DNA from: Thoreauomyces humboldtii
Lineage: Eukaryota; Chytridiomycota; Chytridiomycetes; Spizellomycetales; Powellomycetaceae
Assembly (NCBI GenBank): GCA_027596035.1
Contig: JADGJA010000161.1
Coordinates: 1 to 35,232, forward strand
Length of the DNA stretch: 35,232 nt
Reading direction: 5' to 3'
The notes under the pieces were generated by a model that did not search any database, was not told the DNA's origin, and saw only the letters and a program-made list of their open reading frames with translations. The stretch's first letter is position 1; every line of letters starts with the position of its first letter. Of this stretch, positions 13,401 through 24,427 are shown piece after piece. A program made the position numbers and the translations under genes.

Positions 13401-15792
13401 TTTCCTCTCATCCACCTTGCCGTTGAGCGTACTGGGTAGCTCGTCGATGGCGAGGAACCTTCCAGGAACCATGTATCGAGGCAGGATCTTGGCGACCGTG
13501 GTCCTGAGGCGCTCAACGTCGACGGAGGCGGGAGTGACGAAGGCGACGAGAACGTCGTCTCGAACGATGAGGGCAGCGGAGAAGACCGAGGGGTGGGATT
13601 CGATGTGTGAGAGGATTTCGCCTTTCTCCATTCGGTAACCCCGGAGCTTGATCTGACCGTTACCGATCCGACCAAGAAATTCGAGGGAGCCATCGACTGT
13701 CCAGCGTGCCAGGTCTCCTGACAGGTACATCTTTTCCGAAGATTTGGCGTGGAAGGGATCGCTGATGAACTGCAGATAGAAAAAGCGAGAGATTAGTGGC
13801 ATGTCAGCGAAAGATGCGATCTGAGAGTCAATGCCATACCTTCGCGTTCGTCAAGTCCCGGTTGTTCATGTAACCCAGAGCGATTCCAGGTCCAGCGATA
13901 CACAACTCTCCAGCAACTCCACGCGGAAGAAGCTGGCGGGTAGTAGGATGAAGGATGTAACACCTTCGATTGCTGACGGGTTTTCCGATGGTGATCTGCT
14001 CCCCAGGGATCAATCGGGTAGTGGTGGCCGCAACAGCGATCTCGGAGGGTCCATAAGCGTTGAAGAGCTTGACCCTCCCACCCCATCGTTTCACCAGAGC
14101 CATCGTGACGGCCTCACCGCCCAGGATCACGGTCTTGAGGTTGGGATAGGCCTCCGGCTCGAACTTTGAGAGACCCGTGGGTGTCATGAGGACCGTGTCG
14201 AGAGTCTTGAGGGTGGCGAAGGGGTCTTCACCGCGGAGGACGAGGGTCGCTCCGGAGGAGAGAGCGAGGAAGAGCTCCCAGACGCAGCCGTCGAACGCGA
14301 CCGACATGAACTGCCCGACCCGGGTGCTGGGTTCCACGCCCATGTTCCCACGAGACGAGGAGAGGAGGTTGGTGATGCCCGAGTGAGGAACCACGACGGC
14401 TTTGGGGAGACCCGTCGTGCCTGAAGTGAAGACCACGTAGGCAGGATCGGAGGACTTTGGCTGGTCGAACGCGACGGCTTCCGAGGAGGTGCTGGCGTCG
14501 AAGCCGTCGACGGAGATGATGGGCAAACCGAACGCATCGGCGGGAAGATATGGAGTCGATGCCTCCGTCACGAGCATCATCTGAACACCAGCCTCCTTGA
14601 TCATATGGGCGACGCGATCGACGGGGGTGGACGCGTCGATGGGGACGTACACGCCGCCAGCCTTGAGGACGGCCATGACTGCCGGAACCATCATGATCTC
14701 ACGGACCACGAACACAGCCACGACCGTTCCCGATCCAAAAGCGACGAGCCGACGATGACACGCCTGCGCGAGTCCCGACGCGAGAGCGTCCACCTGACCG
14801 TACGTTAGGGATCCACCGTCCTGCTCGCAAGCGACGCTGTCGGGAAACCGAGCGGCGAACCGCTCGAAGGCGTGGTGCATGAGCTCGGTGTCCACGATGG
14901 CTGTCGTGGGTCCGGATGCGAGATCGGTAAGGATGGAGCGCTCGGCGGACGGAAGGATGGGCGTCGATGGGATCCGTGACGAGATGTGGATGCAAGACCA
15001 TTCTAGAGTGGAGGCAAATGCATCGACGATGCGCTTCGCTGCCGCGACGGGAACGAGCGATGAGTTGTAGTGAAGGGACGCGTGGATGGCGTCGACGCTA
15101 CGTGTAATGGTGAGGCGAACGGCAAACTGTTGAATCACACCATGTCAGCGAAAGACGCAGGAACTCGTGGTTCCAAGAAACCGCACACCTACCTTGCTCG
15201 TCGAAGCCTCGTCAACGGCGACCGTCGGGGAACCTCCAATGGTCCTGTCCAAAACGACGGCCGTGTTGCAAAAAGCCAAAAACTGGACGTCGGAGATGTC
15301 CATGGAAACGAGGTCGAGAGCCTCGGTCCTCGCGGCGCGAAACGCGGCCGCGACCGAAGCGTGGTCGTCCAAACGAACCCGATATGGGGCGAGGCCGGGG
15401 AAGGCGTCGCACCTGTAAGCGAAACTGACGTCCCTCTGCGCGGTGTAGGCGGAGAGGACGAGGGCCCAGGCGCCCGAAACGAGGGCGGAGAGCGGAAGGT
15501 GCATGCGAGACGAAGCGGAAGCGAGGGTGTCCCAAGCAACGGTCAAGATGTCGGATTCATACAGGTTGAGAGCGGTAGTGGTATCATTAGTGGTGGTGGT
15601 AGATTGAAGTGCGGGGAAGAACGTAGTAGGTAGAGTAGGGAGGAGAGCTTCCCAGCTCTCGTGGATTGGACTACTTGAGGCATTGCTGCAACCGGTGCTG
15701 ACAGCGGCGGCGGCGGTGGTGATGGTGGTGGTCATCTCGTTGACGGCTTTGCTAGCGCGACGAGGAGAAGACATCATGGTAAGACCGGGCAT
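218..15792 (-). CDS. Four-module non-ribosomal peptide synthetase with terminal reductase, 13 exons
   Basis: Predicted to activate, tether and join about four amino acids and release the peptide by NAD(P)H reduction. The gene is read leftwards with introns at 15192-15127, 13839-13770, 10771-10709, 10054-9986, 9667-9611, 8095-8029, 6916-6854, 6280-6211, 3921-3860, 3611-3552, 3393-3333 and 2769-2696. All have GT-AG ends and all phases agree, giving about 4,930 residues and a TAG stop at 220-218. Approximate domain residues: half-C 30-275, A1 283-760, T1 around S810 region (GGDSINA), C1 854-1308, half-C 1313-1548, A2 1556-2065, T2 near 2109 (LGINSL), C2 2170-2620, A3 2629-3130, T3 S3180 (NGLTSL), C3 3225-3690, A4 3712-4205, T4 S4269, T5 S4378, R 4530-4930. 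Each A domain has an SGTTG/SGSTG-type P-loop and a GYGPT/AYGPT/AYGPS motif. The start could also be the Met codons at 15777 or 15774. The product cannot be named from sequence. Confidence in the gene is high; exact splice sites were judged by eye. Confidence 0.93.
1753..2293 (-). other. Tandem carrier protein (T4-T5) of the NRPS
   Basis: Two peptidyl-carrier domains sit back to back between A4 and the reductase. Their phosphopantetheine sites are GLTSLAG (Ser about 4269) and GLGSLSG (Ser about 4378). They share GVRFAA, TFGK and TVRG blocks, which points to an internal duplication. A Ser/Pro/Asp-rich linker separates them, and a second long linker leads to the reductase. Both serines are present, so both could be loaded. 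Confidence 0.88.
11013..11720 (-). other. Internal half condensation domain before A2
   Basis: About 235 residues (1313-1548) lie between the end of the complete C1 domain and the start of A2. They resemble the C-terminal half of a condensation domain and contain no HHxxxDG active-site motif. The N terminus of the protein has a similar half domain before A1. The piece is therefore likely non-catalytic. It may be the fossil start of a formerly separate synthetase or a spacer. Confidence 0.6.
13800..13814. repeat. 15-bp sequence shared by NRPS introns 1 and 2 (copy in intron 2)
   Basis: The plus-strand 15-mer CATGTCAGCGAAAGA occurs here inside intron 2 and again at 15141-15155 inside intron 1. 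On the gene strand it contains GCTGAC, a plausible branch site. Apart from this block the two introns differ. Confidence 0.8.
14960..15700 (-). other. N-terminal truncated condensation-like domain of the NRPS
   Basis: Residues about 30-275 precede A1 and look like the distal half of a condensation domain: a helical LPLSALVSGAWAL segment followed by strands such as the FAVRLTITRS and ASLHYNSSL stretches. No HHxxxDG is present. Truncated C domains at the start of loading modules are common in fungal synthetases. The first module is thus probably an initiation module. Intron 1 (15192-15127) lies inside this domain. The first 30 or so residues are low-complexity Thr/Ala/Ser. Confidence 0.6.
15141..15155. 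repeat. 15-bp sequence shared by NRPS introns 1 and 2 (copy in intron 1)
   Basis: This is the second exact copy of the 15-mer described at 13800-13814. It lies about 15-28 nt upstream of the intron 1 acceptor, where a branch site is expected. Confidence 0.8.
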
Positions 15793-17457
15793 GCTTGCGT
15801 TGCTGTATATGAGAGGGCTCTAGTTGTTGGGGGAACGGCTTGCGATGTATCTATTGAGCTTTGAGCGGTCGCTGCTATCAGGACTGGCGAAAGGCAGGGC
15901 GGTCGAGGACGCGTTAAAGAAGGCAACTTTGGAAATGACTGATGGTCGGGGGGCCAGAGGAGTGTGTCGGAGAAGGGAGAAGGGGTTGTCCTTTTTCTTT
16001 TTCTCTCGACCTTCGGAATTCTCAGCAGAGAGAGACATGCGCATGCTCTCCATGTCCCTTTCTCTTTTTCTCTCTGGCTGTACTGCAGAGCAGAGAGCCG
16101 ATGATGGGTCATCACACGCTGAACACGCTCCTGCTTCGTGTATACAGTCTAGTCTGCACTGACTTGGTTTTTCTTCTTTTTTTTTTTTTAATTCGCAGTT
16201 TTGTTTCAGAGAGCAATTTTGGACAATTTTGAGCACGGGCGCGTCACTCCCGAAATTCATCTCTTGCTCTTGCTCGTACCCCATAGCTACCCCACACTCT
16301 ATAGTGGCTCTGATTTTTTTTCTTGGGTTTTGCGGGAGCGGGAGAGAGAGCGCGGGGCTTGGTTTTTTTTTTTTTGGTTTTGGGTGTCGCAGAGGCTCAG
16401 TCAACAAGTGAGGCTTGGAGGCTTCGGGCTGATCTGCACGATGTCGTGGCATGGCGGTGCTCGCATACCCCACAGACACTGCACAGACCGATGGCTTGTG
16501 TCCCACCCCATGGGGAACGATTCTAAGGGCGCCTTGCCGCAACTGTCTTTGCTCTTCATGATTGCTCTGCATGGTTCTGACGCTCTCCGACAGACCTTCG
16601 TTGCGCACAACCGAATTTAATCATGGGGGCCCAGACGCCATGGGGCCAGCCGGGCAGGAGAGGGGGATCGCATGTTCGCCCATGAACCTTGCTCTTTCAG
16701 GAGGAAAGACTCTGGAAGGAAAAAAAAAAAAGAGAGCTCTGCAGTTCCTGCACAGAGTCTTTACCCCACAAAAAGGTAAACCGTAGACCAAGGATGCAGG
16801 GGCGAGTCGACCTCCAGGGCGAATTTTGCAGGAAAGAGCCAAGCGACCGCGCAGTGCATTACAGTAATCCTAGGACGAAGAAGAAAAAAAAGGACGTTGG
16901 AGCTCTGTTTAATTTGCCTTTGTCTTGTGGGGCTATCGAAATTTGACTTTTGACCTCCTCTCGTCGTCCCCCTTCTCGCTCTCGGTCCATGCAGCCAGCA
17001 CGAGGCTTACGACGGACTACCGTGTATGGATGGAAAAGAAAAAAGAAAGGAAGGGCACCCTACGACGCCCCTTCTGGCAGTTGTGGGGACGCTGTCCTGC
17101 TTCCCTCCCGCCAGGCATGGAGAGCAACATCGCCAACTACCCCACTGCCTCCCCCCTCGTCACTCTACAGAAAAAAAAAGAAAAAAAAGGAGAAGCACCG
17201 GCTAGCGCCCGCTCTTTTCTCTCATGGGATTTTCTTCTCTAGTCTAGCAGTATCCTGCTTGCGTTTTCCTGCTGGGAAGGACGACGCGCAAAAGGGTGAG
17301 GAGAGAGACGATTGGACCGAGTCAGGCAGCAGCAGATGGCATATCAGCGAGGAGAAACCATGCAGTCGAGCAGTCGAGCATATAACACGGCACATGCGAA
17401 CCACCCCAGGCCCTTTTGCGCCATCGATCAGTCCAGTCTCCTCGTACCAAAGACATC
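15793..17457. promoter_or_regulatory. Divergent promoter region between NRPS and ABC transporter
   Basis: This 1.66-kb gap separates the NRPS start from the start of the divergent ABCC gene. Its left half carries T-runs on the plus strand (near 15990, 16060, 16175-16190, 16315 and 16362-16375). Its right half carries A-runs (near 16720-16732, 16770, 16885, 17035-17050 and 17170-17195). Each gene therefore sees A-tracts on its own coding strand. Poly(dA:dT) tracts typically exclude nucleosomes in fungal promoters. Long open frames here consist of homopolymer-driven Lys/Phe runs and are unlikely to be genes. No transcription-factor site could be assigned with confidence. Confidence 0.7.
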
Positions 17458-20400
17458 ATGGCTTCCGAAAAGCGAATCGACCCCCACCAAATACCAGTCG
17501 TGTCCACGGCCGGAAAGCCTACGGCCGACCAGGACTTTGAACTCGACGATCTCAAGCGACCCGTCATCACACCAAAACCAAGACTCGTCAGCAACTCGAT
17601 CCTCGGGCGGACCTTCATCAACTTCCTCACACCCGTGCTTCGCCATGGCTACAGCCAGCCCCTCGAGGTCGCAGATCTCGCTCAACTGACCGAGAGCCAA
17701 AAGTCCCAAAACGTTTCTTACCTCCTGGAGCCTTACGTGTCGCAACTCTCCGAAGGGACCATGACCCTTCGCCAGGCCCTCTGGGGCACCTTCAAGGGAG
17801 ACATCCTCCGAGCCGGCATCGCCTACGCCCTGTCGGTCGCCGGCGCCATCGCCATCCCCATCGTCCTGCAACAGTTCATCATCTTCCTCCAAACCACCGT
17901 CAACGTCAAGGACCACCCAACAGGCTACATCTACGGCTGCGCCATGTTCCTCATCCTGATCCTCAGCAACTTTGCCCGACGCTACCACGACCAGACCGTC
18001 AAGACCATCGGTCTCAACGTGCGAACCCTCATCCTCACGCGCATGTACCGAAAGTCGTTGAAGCTCTCCCCCGCCGCCCGACTCGCCCATCCGGCAGGGC
18101 ACGTCATCTCCATGATCGGACAGGACGTCGAGATGCAGAACGAGATGCTCCCTTACCTGCACCAGATCTGGGCGACGCCGGTCCAGATCATCGTCGTCTT
18201 TGCTCTCGTCGGACATCTCCTGGGACTCGCCACTCTGGTCGCCATGGCCATCATGATGATCCTGTTCGGGTGCAGCGTGCTGCTCGACAACATGAGCGGA
18301 CCGGCCATCGGCGGACTGTTTGTCGCAAAGGACTCTCGTCTCAAGCGCATCCGCGAAGCTCTGCAAGGTGAGCGGTTTCTTCCACGATGAGTTATTCTGT
18401 TTTTTCGACAGAGTCGACCGTGACTCACACACACACTACTTTCATCAGCCATCAAGGTCGTCAAGCTCCACGCATGGGAGTCGGTCTTTGCGAAATCCAT
18501 CAACGACGCTCGAAACGTGGAACTATCGCATCTCCGCAAGATCCTGCTCCTGCGCGGCTCCTTCGCCACCATTGGACAGCTCATCACCCTCAGCACCTCC
18601 GTCGCTGCCTTCTCGGTCTACTACGCACTCGGCCATGAGCTCGAGACCGACGTCATCTTCGCCGTCCTTGCTTACTTCCAGTCGCTCTTCGTACCGATCT
18701 GGTACTTCAGTCAGATCCTCAAGTAAGTGGGAAACTGGTGTGGAGCGTTCCATGGTGGAGTTGTTGGCCGCTGACATTCTTCGACCTTCTTTCTGTAGCA
18801 TGGCGCGAATGGCAAACGCCTCCCTCGATCGTCTCACTGCATTCTTTGCTGCCGAGGAGCTCAACATTTCGTCACGGTTCCGCACCTACAACCCGTCCCA
18901 CAAGGATTCGATCGTCGTCAAGGACGCTCGCTTCGAGTGGCCCGTTGCCCCGGTCGAAGGAGCAGAGGAATCTGCCGCCGCTACGGAGACCGAGGAGCCC
19001 AAGGCGGAAGAGACCTCCAGCAAGAAGTCCTTCGCCATCGACCACCTCAACCTCTCCGTCAAGACCGGCAGCCTCGTCGCGATCGTCGGAAACGTCGGCA
19101 GCGGTAAAAGCTCCCTGCTCTCGGCCCTCGTCGGAGAGATGGACAAGAAGTCAGGTGACCTGCACTTCAACGGCGACCTCGCCTACTGCCCTCAAGTTCC
19201 CTGGATCCTCTCCGCGACGGTTCGAGACAACATCCTCTTCGGAAAACAGTACCACAAGCAGCTCTACGATGACGTCCTTCGGGTCTGTGGACTCGAGCAG
19301 GACCTCACCATGTTCGGAAACCGCGACCTGACCGAGATCGGCGAGAAGGGAGCCACCCTCAGCGGTGGTCAGCGTGCGAGGATCTCTCTGGCCAGGGCGG
19401 TCTACTCGGCGCGAGGAAAGGCGAGCATCTTGCTCATGGACGACGTCCTCTCGGCTCTGGACGCCCACGTCGGAGCTCATGTCTTCGACGCGTGCATCAA
19501 GAGGCATCTGGCGGGAACCACCAGAGTCTTCGCTACGCATCAGCTTCAGTACCTCTCTCAGTGCGATCACATCCTGGTCATGGAGGATGGAAACGTCGTC
19601 GAGGCCGGATCGTACGAAGCCCTTCGCGCAAACCCTGTCGGCGCTCTCTCCGGCATGATGGCTGGATTCTCAACGCAGATGAAGGAAAAGGTGATCGAAG
19701 ATGTCGCCGAGGAGAGTGCCGATCTGTCGCTCGCCGTCACCGCAAGCGGCAGCTCATCTCTCGTTTCCGACGACGACACCGAGGTGGAGGCTACGGACGC
19801 CGAGACCGAGGCCGGTGGTCTGATCGTCGATGAGGAGAGGGAAACCGGTGCCGTATCCCTCTCGATCTACCTGACCTACCTTCGAGCCGGTGCGGGACTG
19901 CCTGCCGCAGTCCTCGTCCTCGTCGTCCTCCTCATCGCTCGCGGATTCCTCGACGGAGGAAACATCATCCTTGCCTACTGGTCCACCAACCAGTACGGAT
20001 GGACCGACAGTCGATACCTCGACGTCTACATCGCTCTCAACGCAGCCCAGATCCTGGCCACCCTCTTCGGAACCTTCGGAATCGTCCTGCTCTCGCTGGC
20101 GGCATCCACGCATTTCCACTCGGCGGCCCTGAAATCCGTCCTCGCCGCTCCTCTCAACTTTTTCGAAACGAACCCCACCGGTCGCATCCTCAACCGATTC
20201 ACCAACGACATCATGGGACTGGACCTCACGATCTGGAACGCCTGGTTCGCCTTCGTGGCCGCCGGTGTCATCCCCGTAGCCGGAACCATCGTGGTCATCG
20301 GCATCGTCGTACCTTACCTCCTCATTCTCGTCGCTCCCGTCGCCATCGGATACCTCTTCCTCCAGAAGTTCTATCGATCGTCCACCCGAGAGATCAAGCG

Positions 20401-21681
20401 ACTGGAATCCCTCGAGAGGTCTCCCATGATGGCACAGTTCAGCGAGACCCTGGCCGGGCTCTCATGCATCCACGCCTACCGTGCCTCGAACCGCTTCGTC
20501 GACATCAACGAGCAGCTGTTGGATAGGAGCAACACTCCGAGTGTCAACAGGTTCTCAGCGGATACCTGGCTGCAGGGACGCGCCGAGTGCGTGTCCGCTA
20601 TCTTGACCTTGGGATTGTCGCTGTTCGGCGCTTCTGGAATCGTGAACACCGGACTGGTGGCTTTGGCGTTGACTTATGCCATTGCGGTTACGGTATGTGA
20701 TGTTTTCTCGTGCTTTTTCCTTATTTTTTTTGGCTTCCCTTGTGCTCACGCCCTTGTCATCAATAGGAAAACCTCAACGTTGCAGTGCTCGGCATGGCTT
20801 TGCTCGAAGTCGAGCTCAACGGCGTGGAACGACTCTCCCATTACATCGAGACCATCCCCAAGGAGACGACGACCGGCACCTCCCCCGCACGGTCCGAATG
20901 GCCGACCCGAGGATCCATCAAGATCGAGAACCTCGTCCTCCAATACCCCTCCCGCTCGACCCCTGCCCTCCGCAACATCAACCTCGAGATCCGTCCCTCG
21001 GAAAAGATCGGCATCTGCGGACGAACCGGATGCGGCAAATCGACCCTCGTCTCGGCCCTCTTCCGCACCGTCGAACTCCAATCCGGATGCATCAAGGTGG
21101 ACGACCGAGACATCTCCACCCTCTCCCTCCCCTCCCTCCGCAGAGGACTGGACATCATCCCCCAGGAACCCGTCCTCTTCGAAGCCACCGTCAGACACAA
21201 CATGGATCCGTCGGGTTCGACGGACGACGCGGCCATATGGACGGCCCTCGACCGAGTCGGGATGAAACATCACGTCGCATCCCTCCCGGACGGTCTCGAC
21301 CACGTCCTGGCCGACGAAGGGACCAACCTCTCACTAGGACAACGTCAACTCCTCTGTCTCGCCCGCAGTCTCGTCTCCCGACCCACCGTCCTCGTCATGG
21401 ACGAGGCCACCGCATCCGTCGACTCCAAGGCCGAGAAGGTCATCTACTCGACCCTGAACGACGACTTCAAGGACACGACCGTCATCGCCATCGCCCATCG
21501 TCTGAACTCGTTGGTCGACTTTGACAGGATCCTGGTCCTGAGGGAGGGCGAGGTCGCCCAGTTCGAGACGGTCAGGGAGTGTGTGACCAGGACGGACGGT
21601 CCCTTCATGGATCTGTTGAGACAAACCGGCGAGGAGAACACGAGGTGGTTCGTCGAGAAGGCTTTGGCCAAGGAGATGTAG
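17458..21681 (+). CDS. ABCC (MRP/Yor1-like) full ABC transporter
   Basis: A plasma- or vacuolar-membrane ATP-driven exporter of about 1,330 residues in four exons; introns are 18368-18448, 18723-18798 and 20693-20766, and all phases fit. The order is TMD1, NBD1, TMD2, NBD2. NBD1 has Walker A GNVGSGKSS (about 492-500), signature LSGGQRARI, Walker B LLMDDVLSALD and the THQ switch. NBD2 has Walker A GRTGCGKST (about 1111-1119), signature LSLGQRQLL, Walker B LVMDEATASVD and AHRLN. The catalytic Glu after Walker B is Asp in NBD1 and Glu in NBD2, the asymmetry typical of the ABCC family. There is no MRP-type extra N-terminal membrane domain, so it is the short Yor1-like form. The start at 17458 was chosen because the protein from there resembles other short ABCC proteins. 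It is transcribed divergently from the NRPS and is the likely exporter or self-resistance pump for the peptide, which is inferred from position. Confidence 0.93.
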
Positions 21682-22513
21682 AAGCTTGAAACCGGTTTTT
21701 GTTACCTTTTTATTATTTTTTTGGCATCTTCAATTACATTAGACATTAGACAGTAACAACCTATGCGCGAACGACTCATCCTCGAAGACAAAAGCAACAC
21801 TTTCGATTGCCTACCACGATATGTGAAGCAACCTCTTTCCGGTTTCAGTCCCACAAGATGAGTTGCCAGCATCGTACGGCGACCCTCCGTTGTAGGGGGA
21901 AGCAATCGGCTCAACAACCGATCGAATCAATCCGACCCCGTGGTCTTGGTCACAGCAGAAGAGAGGGCGATGCTTAGCTGAATTTGGCGACAATGGCGTG
22001 CTGTATCAACCTGAAGGTGCATCGATCGGCCTCGCGAACGCCTGCTCGGCGGTGCTTTTTCGACAGGGTGGAGTTAGGGCTTGAAGTGCCTGGCAAACAT
22101 GGCTACCCTCCAAACGGTCCGTAAACGACGGTGATGGATACTCCGTAAACGACGGGGGTAGGAGAACTTGAATAACCTTGCAATTGTCAATGAACCATCC
22201 AATGGACTTTTTCCGTCGTGCTGCTTTTCCGGTACAAAAAAGTTTTTACCCACTCTATCGCCAAGACATCCATCCCGTAGCACCTCTCCGTCCCGTGACT
22301 ACCACCGGGCTCACAGATCAGACGCTGTGTTACTTAATTATCTTGGTGGAAGATGTTATGTGAGGGGCGAGGTGATTTGGGTGATGCGTTCGCTTGCACA
22401 AAATGTTGACGGTCTTTGTTTTCCTCCTCTTCTCTCCTCTCGCCCTAGACGCTTGGTTACGACGGACGTCCATTGTATTCACGATTTGACTTTAGTAACG
22501 CTAAATTAATCAC
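21682..22513. other. Gap between convergent genes, no convincing gene
   Basis: About 830 nt lie between the 3' ends of the ABCC gene and the minus-strand gene at 22514. A T/A-rich segment right after 21690 (TTTTTATTATTTTTTTGG) probably holds the ABCC 3' end. Short open frames on both strands (up to about 113 codons) lack ATG starts, domains or splice support. A 14-bp direct repeat is recorded separately. Confidence 0.6.
22118..22155. repeat. Two direct copies of a 14-bp sequence
   Basis: TCCGTAAACGACGG occurs at 22118-22131 and again at 22142-22155, so the copies start 24 bp apart. No function is evident. It may be a local duplication. Confidence 0.75.
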
Positions 22514-24076
22514 TCATTGTTCTTCCGAAACGTGATCCTTGCGCTCAAAGACAGCTCGGATGCGCTGCTCGAGACTCTTGGGTGACTTCGAAACGGCCCG
22601 CGGAACGACGCTCTCGGACGCGTTCGACCCGGACGATGTGTTGCTGGGGTGTCGCGAGGCACCAGGACGGTCGGCGACGCCTTTGCCCGGTATCGGTGAT
22701 CGAACGACCGAGTCGACGGATCCGCTCGAACTGGCGCTCTCGTGTCGCTCAGGGAGAGGTCTGAGCGGCGCTGAAGCCGTAACCGACGATCCGTGACGTT
22801 CATCCAAAGGCGAGGTGGCCGATAGTCGGTCGGGAAGAAGTGCGACCGAACCGGGGTTGACGAACTTCCATTCCGATGGTTTCTCGGAACTCGTCCCGGA
22901 CAGATTGCTCGTGTGGCGTACCAACGATGGTCTTGCGGATGGCCTTGGTGCAAGGCTCTTCGATGAACGATCTCGCTCGGGTGTCTGATCGTAGGATGTA
23001 GACCGTCCGGCTTTTCCTTGCAGGTTCACCGTGGCTCCCAATGTCCCGTTCGATCGTGTCCAATCTCCCTGATCCTTGGCGCTCTCGAAGGTGTTCACCA
23101 TGAGCATCGGGAAGTTGGGTTTGATCTTCATGACCTAGCGATATGAACTTTGTCAGCTGGCATGTACGAGAACACGACAGGACCGGTGGAGGCTTACATG
23201 CGTGTTTCGATTGTGAGCCGGGCACAGAGGCAAGATGAAATGGAATCTCCTGAGACTTCCTTCCTTCTCCAACCAATGCCTCGAAGCCTCGTAACAAAAG
23301 ACATGACCACCGACAGGAGTCGTGAATCCGTTCGTGTGAGCACCGATGGCAGCGCAATGACCGCTGACGTCCTCGGCGCTGAATCCGAGCTTCTTCTTGT
23401 ACTTGTTGATCCAGTTCCCAGCAGGCAGGATGTCTCCGTCCGTGCCCTCGACGTTCTGGACGTGCAGCCAGCCGACCGCGACCACGATCCCCCATCGGAA
23501 GTTCTCAAACGTCGGCGTGCCTCTACGAGAGCTGTTGCGGACCAGGTCGGAAACACGTTCCGGAAGTCTTTGTCGTCCACGTTCCACATCTTCTTCGTCG
23601 ACGACGTCAGGCGCCTCCAGAGACGAAAGCTCGATGGGATCTATGAGACGGCCACGACAGCCTCGTAGGGACCAGATCTCGGGATGCCGGGACACGGGAA
23701 GTCGTGGTGTGACCAGCGCATCGGCCATGGTTCGAAGGAGGTTGGTATTGTCGACGTAAACCTTCATCATGGAAGCACCGGGAGCCTTTGACAGCAGAGC
23801 GTGATCTTCGACGAGTCCGCCAAAGAGCGTAGCATACGCATCGAAAGCCTCTCGAAGCTCTTGCTCGCGAAGAAACAGGTCCGAGTTCTCATGCTGCTGT
23901 CCGAGGACGTGCGCAGGAACGGGAGCCGGACGAGGCACGCAGGCGCCAGAGGGAGGTGGAACGCGTATCTTCTCGGAGCGAATACTGACTGATGATGGGC
24001 GCTCCCCTTCTGCTGCTGGGGCTGGTGTATCCGCGAAGGATATCGTTGATATCGTTTGGACGCTGGCACTTGGCAT
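22514..24076 (-). CDS. Uncharacterised protein with possible Cys/His zinc site and disordered tail
   Basis: Two exons (24076-23198 and 23134-22514) flank a 63-nt intron with a CTGAC branch and GT-AG ends, giving about 499 residues. The first 60 residues are low-complexity. Residues about 64-290 look folded, with a charged helix near 66-90 and a compact block 195-305. That block holds C241, H247 and H258 followed by the ILPLCPAHNR stretch (C285, H288). The spacing of GAH or GGH followed by a hydrophobic PLCxxHN run recalls small bacterial and fungal zinc-binding proteins of unknown function; this is resemblance by eye only. The intron falls immediately after this block. Residues about 320-499 are Ser/Pro/Arg-rich and probably disordered, with many possible phosphorylation sites. 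I see no signal peptide or membrane segment. A role in the neighbouring pathway is not shown. Confidence 0.8.
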
Positions 24077-24427
24077 GCTGGTATTTTGTTTTGTAAATTG
24101 ACGTTAATGGTATGGTAGTGAGATTGCTGATGGCTGAAACTCTCTGGGTCTCCTTATGAGGATCAGCGGAGGATGATGATCCGTGCATCTGGACACTGGA
24201 CAGCCGGAAGACATCCTTTCACGAATGACCTGTTGGGGGAACGCCTCGTCAACACAATCGGGGTGGGGGTAACGCCTAGTCTGTAGCGACCCATTTGGAT
24301 GGGCTCATGTCAGGGAGTTTTCCAGTCCCGACGGCACGCAGTTCGACACCTTCCCAGTGATCAAAAACTCCGACTTCAATACGAGTACGGCACGAGCAAC
24401 GATGGAAGCTCAGATGGGTATATGATT
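24077..24427. promoter_or_regulatory. Gap between two tandem minus-strand genes
   Basis: About 350 nt hold the upstream region of the 22514-24076 gene and the 3' end of the 24428-25975 gene. Short open frames here have no support. I see no RNA gene or repeat. Confidence 0.5.

Noticed and set aside
15820..16608. Minus-strand open frame of 262 codons in the divergent promoter
   Set aside because: It consists of Lys runs from poly-T tracts and low-complexity sequence, with no domain or splice support. It sits where promoter elements are expected.
17428..18432. Minus-strand open frame of 334 codons opposite the first ABC transporter
   Set aside because: It is antisense to TMD1. The Asp/Glu/Gly/Val-rich translation is typical of a reverse-complement shadow.
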